From: Paenibacillus sanguinis 2301083 = DSM 16941
Lineage (GTDB): Bacteria > Bacillota > Bacilli > Paenibacillales > Paenibacillaceae
Length of the DNA: 64,000 nucleotides
Direction: 5' to 3'
Assembly (NCBI RefSeq): GCF_000374825.1
Contig: NZ_KB895380.1
Coordinates: 124,001-188,000 of the forward strand
In this document: one piece after another, positions 62,438 through 64,000 of the stretch
How positions within the stretch are numbered: the stretch's first letter is position 1
How the letters are laid out: every line of letters begins with the position of its first letter
Program-made: the position numbers and the translations under genes
The notes under the pieces: generated by a model
Databases searched by the model: none
What the model saw: the letters and a program-made list of their open reading frames with translations, nothing else
What the model was told of the DNA's origin: nothing

Positions 62438-63361
62438 TTATTGTTGTTTCACTTCTCTCTGCCCCAGCTCTGCCTGAGCACCAGCCTCTCTTAACACTTC
62501 ACAAAAGCGGTTGACCTGGACCGATGGCAAGCGGTCCACGTTATGCACACTATAAATATACCGTGAGGTCTGATGGCCCGGAATCGGAAGAACCCGCAGC
62601 CACCCCTGCTCCTCTTCCCTGTATACTGCCATACGGGACAGAAAAGAAACATGATGCCCCAACAGGACCAACTGCTTGATAGCCTCCAAGGAATCCATTT
62701 CGACCGTGCTGCGTAGCTGCAGCCCATGTTGCTCCACCCACTGGTTGGTCAACTGTCGTGTGCTCGATTCCGTTCCATGCAGCGCGAATGGTGTACGAGC
62801 AATCTGCTCAGGCTCTAGCGCCTCTCCTTTGGCTAGCGGGTGATTCAGTCCACATACGAGCACCAAGTCATCAGAACACAGTGACTCGGCCAGCAAGTTC
62901 TTGTCGGTGAATGACTCCGATGAAACAACTCCAAGGTCGATCTGGTGACGGGCAAGCATATTCCGGATAACAAGTGAAGGCTTGACCGACAGCGAGATCC
63001 GAATACCGGGAAACTCCTGGGAGAAGGCGTTCAGAATACGTGGGAGCAAGTAGGTTGCCGGAACATAGCTTGCCCCAATATACAGCGTACCGCGATACAG
63101 ATTGTCATATTCTCTCACCACACGCTTGGACTCTTTGGCCAGAGCATTCATTTTGACTGCATAATGCAGCAAAGCTTGTCCGGCTTCCGTAAGAAAGGTC
63201 TTCCCGTTACGTGCTTCAAACAGCTTGACCCCCATCTCCTTCTCCAGAGACTTCATATGAAATGTCACCGTCGGCTGCTTAATGCCCAATGTCTCAGCCA
63301 CGCTGGTCATATTATGATGTCGGTCAATCAGCTCAACAATTCGCAATTTCATCAGGTTCAT
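62438..63361 (-). CDS. LysR-family transcriptional regulator
   Basis: The 307-aa product has an N-terminal winged helix (MTSVAETLGIKQPTVTFHMK, about 18-37) and a substrate-binding regulatory domain (LYIGASYVPATYLLPRIL; IDLGVVSSE; LVLVCGLNHPLA). It is divergent from the ABC ATPase gene and probably regulates it. GAGGAG is 9 bases before the ATG. Two palindromes lie 30-56 bases upstream. Confidence 0.88.
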   Translation of the reverse strand: MNLMKLRIVELIDRHHNMTSVAETLGIKQPTVTFHMKSLEKEMGVKLFEARNGKTFLTEAGQALLHYAVKMNALAKESKRVVREYDNLYRGTLYIGASYVPATYLLPRILNAFSQEFPGIRISLSVKPSLVIRNMLARHQIDLGVVSSESFTDKNLLAESLCSDDLVLVCGLNHPLAKGEALEPEQIARTPFALHGTESSTRQLTNQWVEQHGLQLRSTVEMDSLEAIKQLVLLGHHVSFLSRMAVYREEEQGWLRVLPIPGHQTSRYIYSVHNVDRLPSVQVNRFCEVLREAGAQAELGQREVKQQ

Positions 63362-63389
63362 TTCATTACTCTCCTCTATCTATCCTTTA

Positions 63390-63417
63390 TATAGGGCTCA
63401 CTATAGATTTACTCTAT
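63390..63417. promoter_or_regulatory. Two overlapping palindromes in lysR-ABC divergent region
   Basis: TATAGGGCTCACTATA (63390-63405; TATAG-N6-CTATA) and ATAGATTTACTCTAT (63403-63417; ATAGA-N5-TCTAT) are perfect inverted repeats. The second fits the T-N11-A form of LysR-type sites. Confidence 0.55.
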
Positions 63418-63532
63418 GAACATCAACAGAATTCAAATAAAAAGTTAATTCCTCATTTACATAAGTCTAATACTTAGCTAGAACCCAACCATTACACTAA
63501 AAAAAGTTAAATAAGGATAGGCAGGGATCAGT

Positions 63533-64000
63533 ATGGAGATCGAAATCAATGGGATCCATAAATCATTTGCAGGCACGCCCGCACTTCAGCCTACAGATTT
63601 GACACTGCGGCAGGGCGAGTTTACGACATTGCTGGGTCCATCCGGCTGCGGCAAAACCACCCTCCTGCGCATGATTGCCGGGCTTGAACAGCCCGACGGC
63701 GGGGAGATTTACTCAGCGGGAACATGTATCTACTCGGCAAGCAGGCGCATTGATGTACCTGCGCATAAGCGCAAGTTCGGCATGGTGTTTCAGGATTTTG
63801 CATTATGGCCCCATATGACGGTATTCGAGAATGTCGCCTTCGGCTTGAAAGCGGCCAAGCTTCATCACAACATCAAGGAAAAAGTCCGTGAAGCCCTGGC
63901 TATGGTTCGGCTCCAAGGGATGGAGGATCGTTATCCTCATCAGTTGTCCGGTGGTCAGCAGCAGCGAGTAGCCTTTGCCAGAGCGGTTGCTATTCGCCCT
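63533..64000 (+). CDS. ABC importer ATPase (3' end outside window)
   Basis: The first 156 residues read MEIEINGIHKSFAGTPALQP and have Walker A GPSGCGKTT, Q-loop VFQDFALWPHMTVFENVAFG and signature LSGGQQQRVAFARAVA. The form is that of Fe3+, spermidine or phosphonate importers. ATG 63533 has AGGGAT 4-5 bases upstream. The rest of the importer is presumably beyond base 64000. It is divergent from the lysR gene. Confidence 0.88.
   Translation, partial: MEIEINGIHKSFAGTPALQPTDLTLRQGEFTTLLGPSGCGKTTLLRMIAGLEQPDGGEIYSAGTCIYSASRRIDVPAHKRKFGMVFQDFALWPHMTVFENVAFGLKAAKLHHNIKEKVREALAMVRLQGMEDRYPHQLSGGQQQRVAFARAVAIRP

Overview
The window looks like a chromosomal segment of a Paenibacillus-type Firmicute. 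The support is strong AGGAGG-type ribosome binding sites, frequent TTG/GTG starts, a B. subtilis-like pspA-ydjGHI block, ROK-regulated sugar loci, YesMN-type two-component genes, DUF6809-like small proteins and dispersed palindromic intergenic repeats. No rRNA, tRNA, CRISPR array or transposase gene was seen.

Layout. 1-3.3 kb (minus): N-acetylmuramate-6-phosphate recycling operon murQ-murP-mupG (mupG cut by the window edge) behind a promoter carrying two RpiR-type palindromes. 3.4-9 kb: a small membrane protein, then the envelope-stress operon pspA-ydjG-ydjH-ydjI with a 165-bp palindromic repeat between pspA and ydjG, and a VanZ-like protein. 9.2-15.8 kb (minus): an ABC importer operon (binding protein, two permeases, ATPase, DeoR regulator, alkaline-phosphatase-superfamily enzyme, PHP phosphoesterase), probably for an organophosphorus compound. 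16.1-22.7 kb: two secreted flavin-linked fumarate-reductase-like lipoproteins flanking a YesMN-like sensor kinase and regulator; both flavoprotein promoters carry Rex/Fnr-like palindromes.

22.8-27.7 kb: an AT-rich insert with a small Xre regulator, a large protein with Mrr-like, DGQHR and HEPN regions, and an overlapping Dam-type adenine methyltransferase; this is the best candidate for an uncharacterised defence system. 27.8-37.5 kb: a polymorphic-toxin locus made of a 1951-residue Rhs protein with a papain-like C-terminal domain, a candidate immunity gene and an Ig-like/FN3 repeat surface protein.

37.6-48.5 kb: two divergent sugar operons around a ROK regulator. The minus arm has an (alpha/alpha)6-barrel hydrolase-like protein, a PfkB kinase and an AlsE-like epimerase. 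The plus arm has L-fucose isomerase, an ABC importer and a GH125 alpha-mannosidase. 48.6-57.2 kb (minus): a second ROK-controlled sugar ABC operon with unusual M81 and M24 genes and a ROK kinase. 57.6-61.1 kb: a compact exopolysaccharide operon (GH8-like, degenerate GGDEF with intact c-di-GMP I-site, 48-residue membrane protein, GT2 synthase). 61.4-64 kb: a secreted CYTH-like protein, a LysR regulator and a divergent ABC ATPase that runs off the window.

Two genes (murP and a hypothetical at 26.9 kb) each need a -1 frame change inside a homopolymer. This may mean base-calling undercounts in the assembly, real mutations, or slippage.
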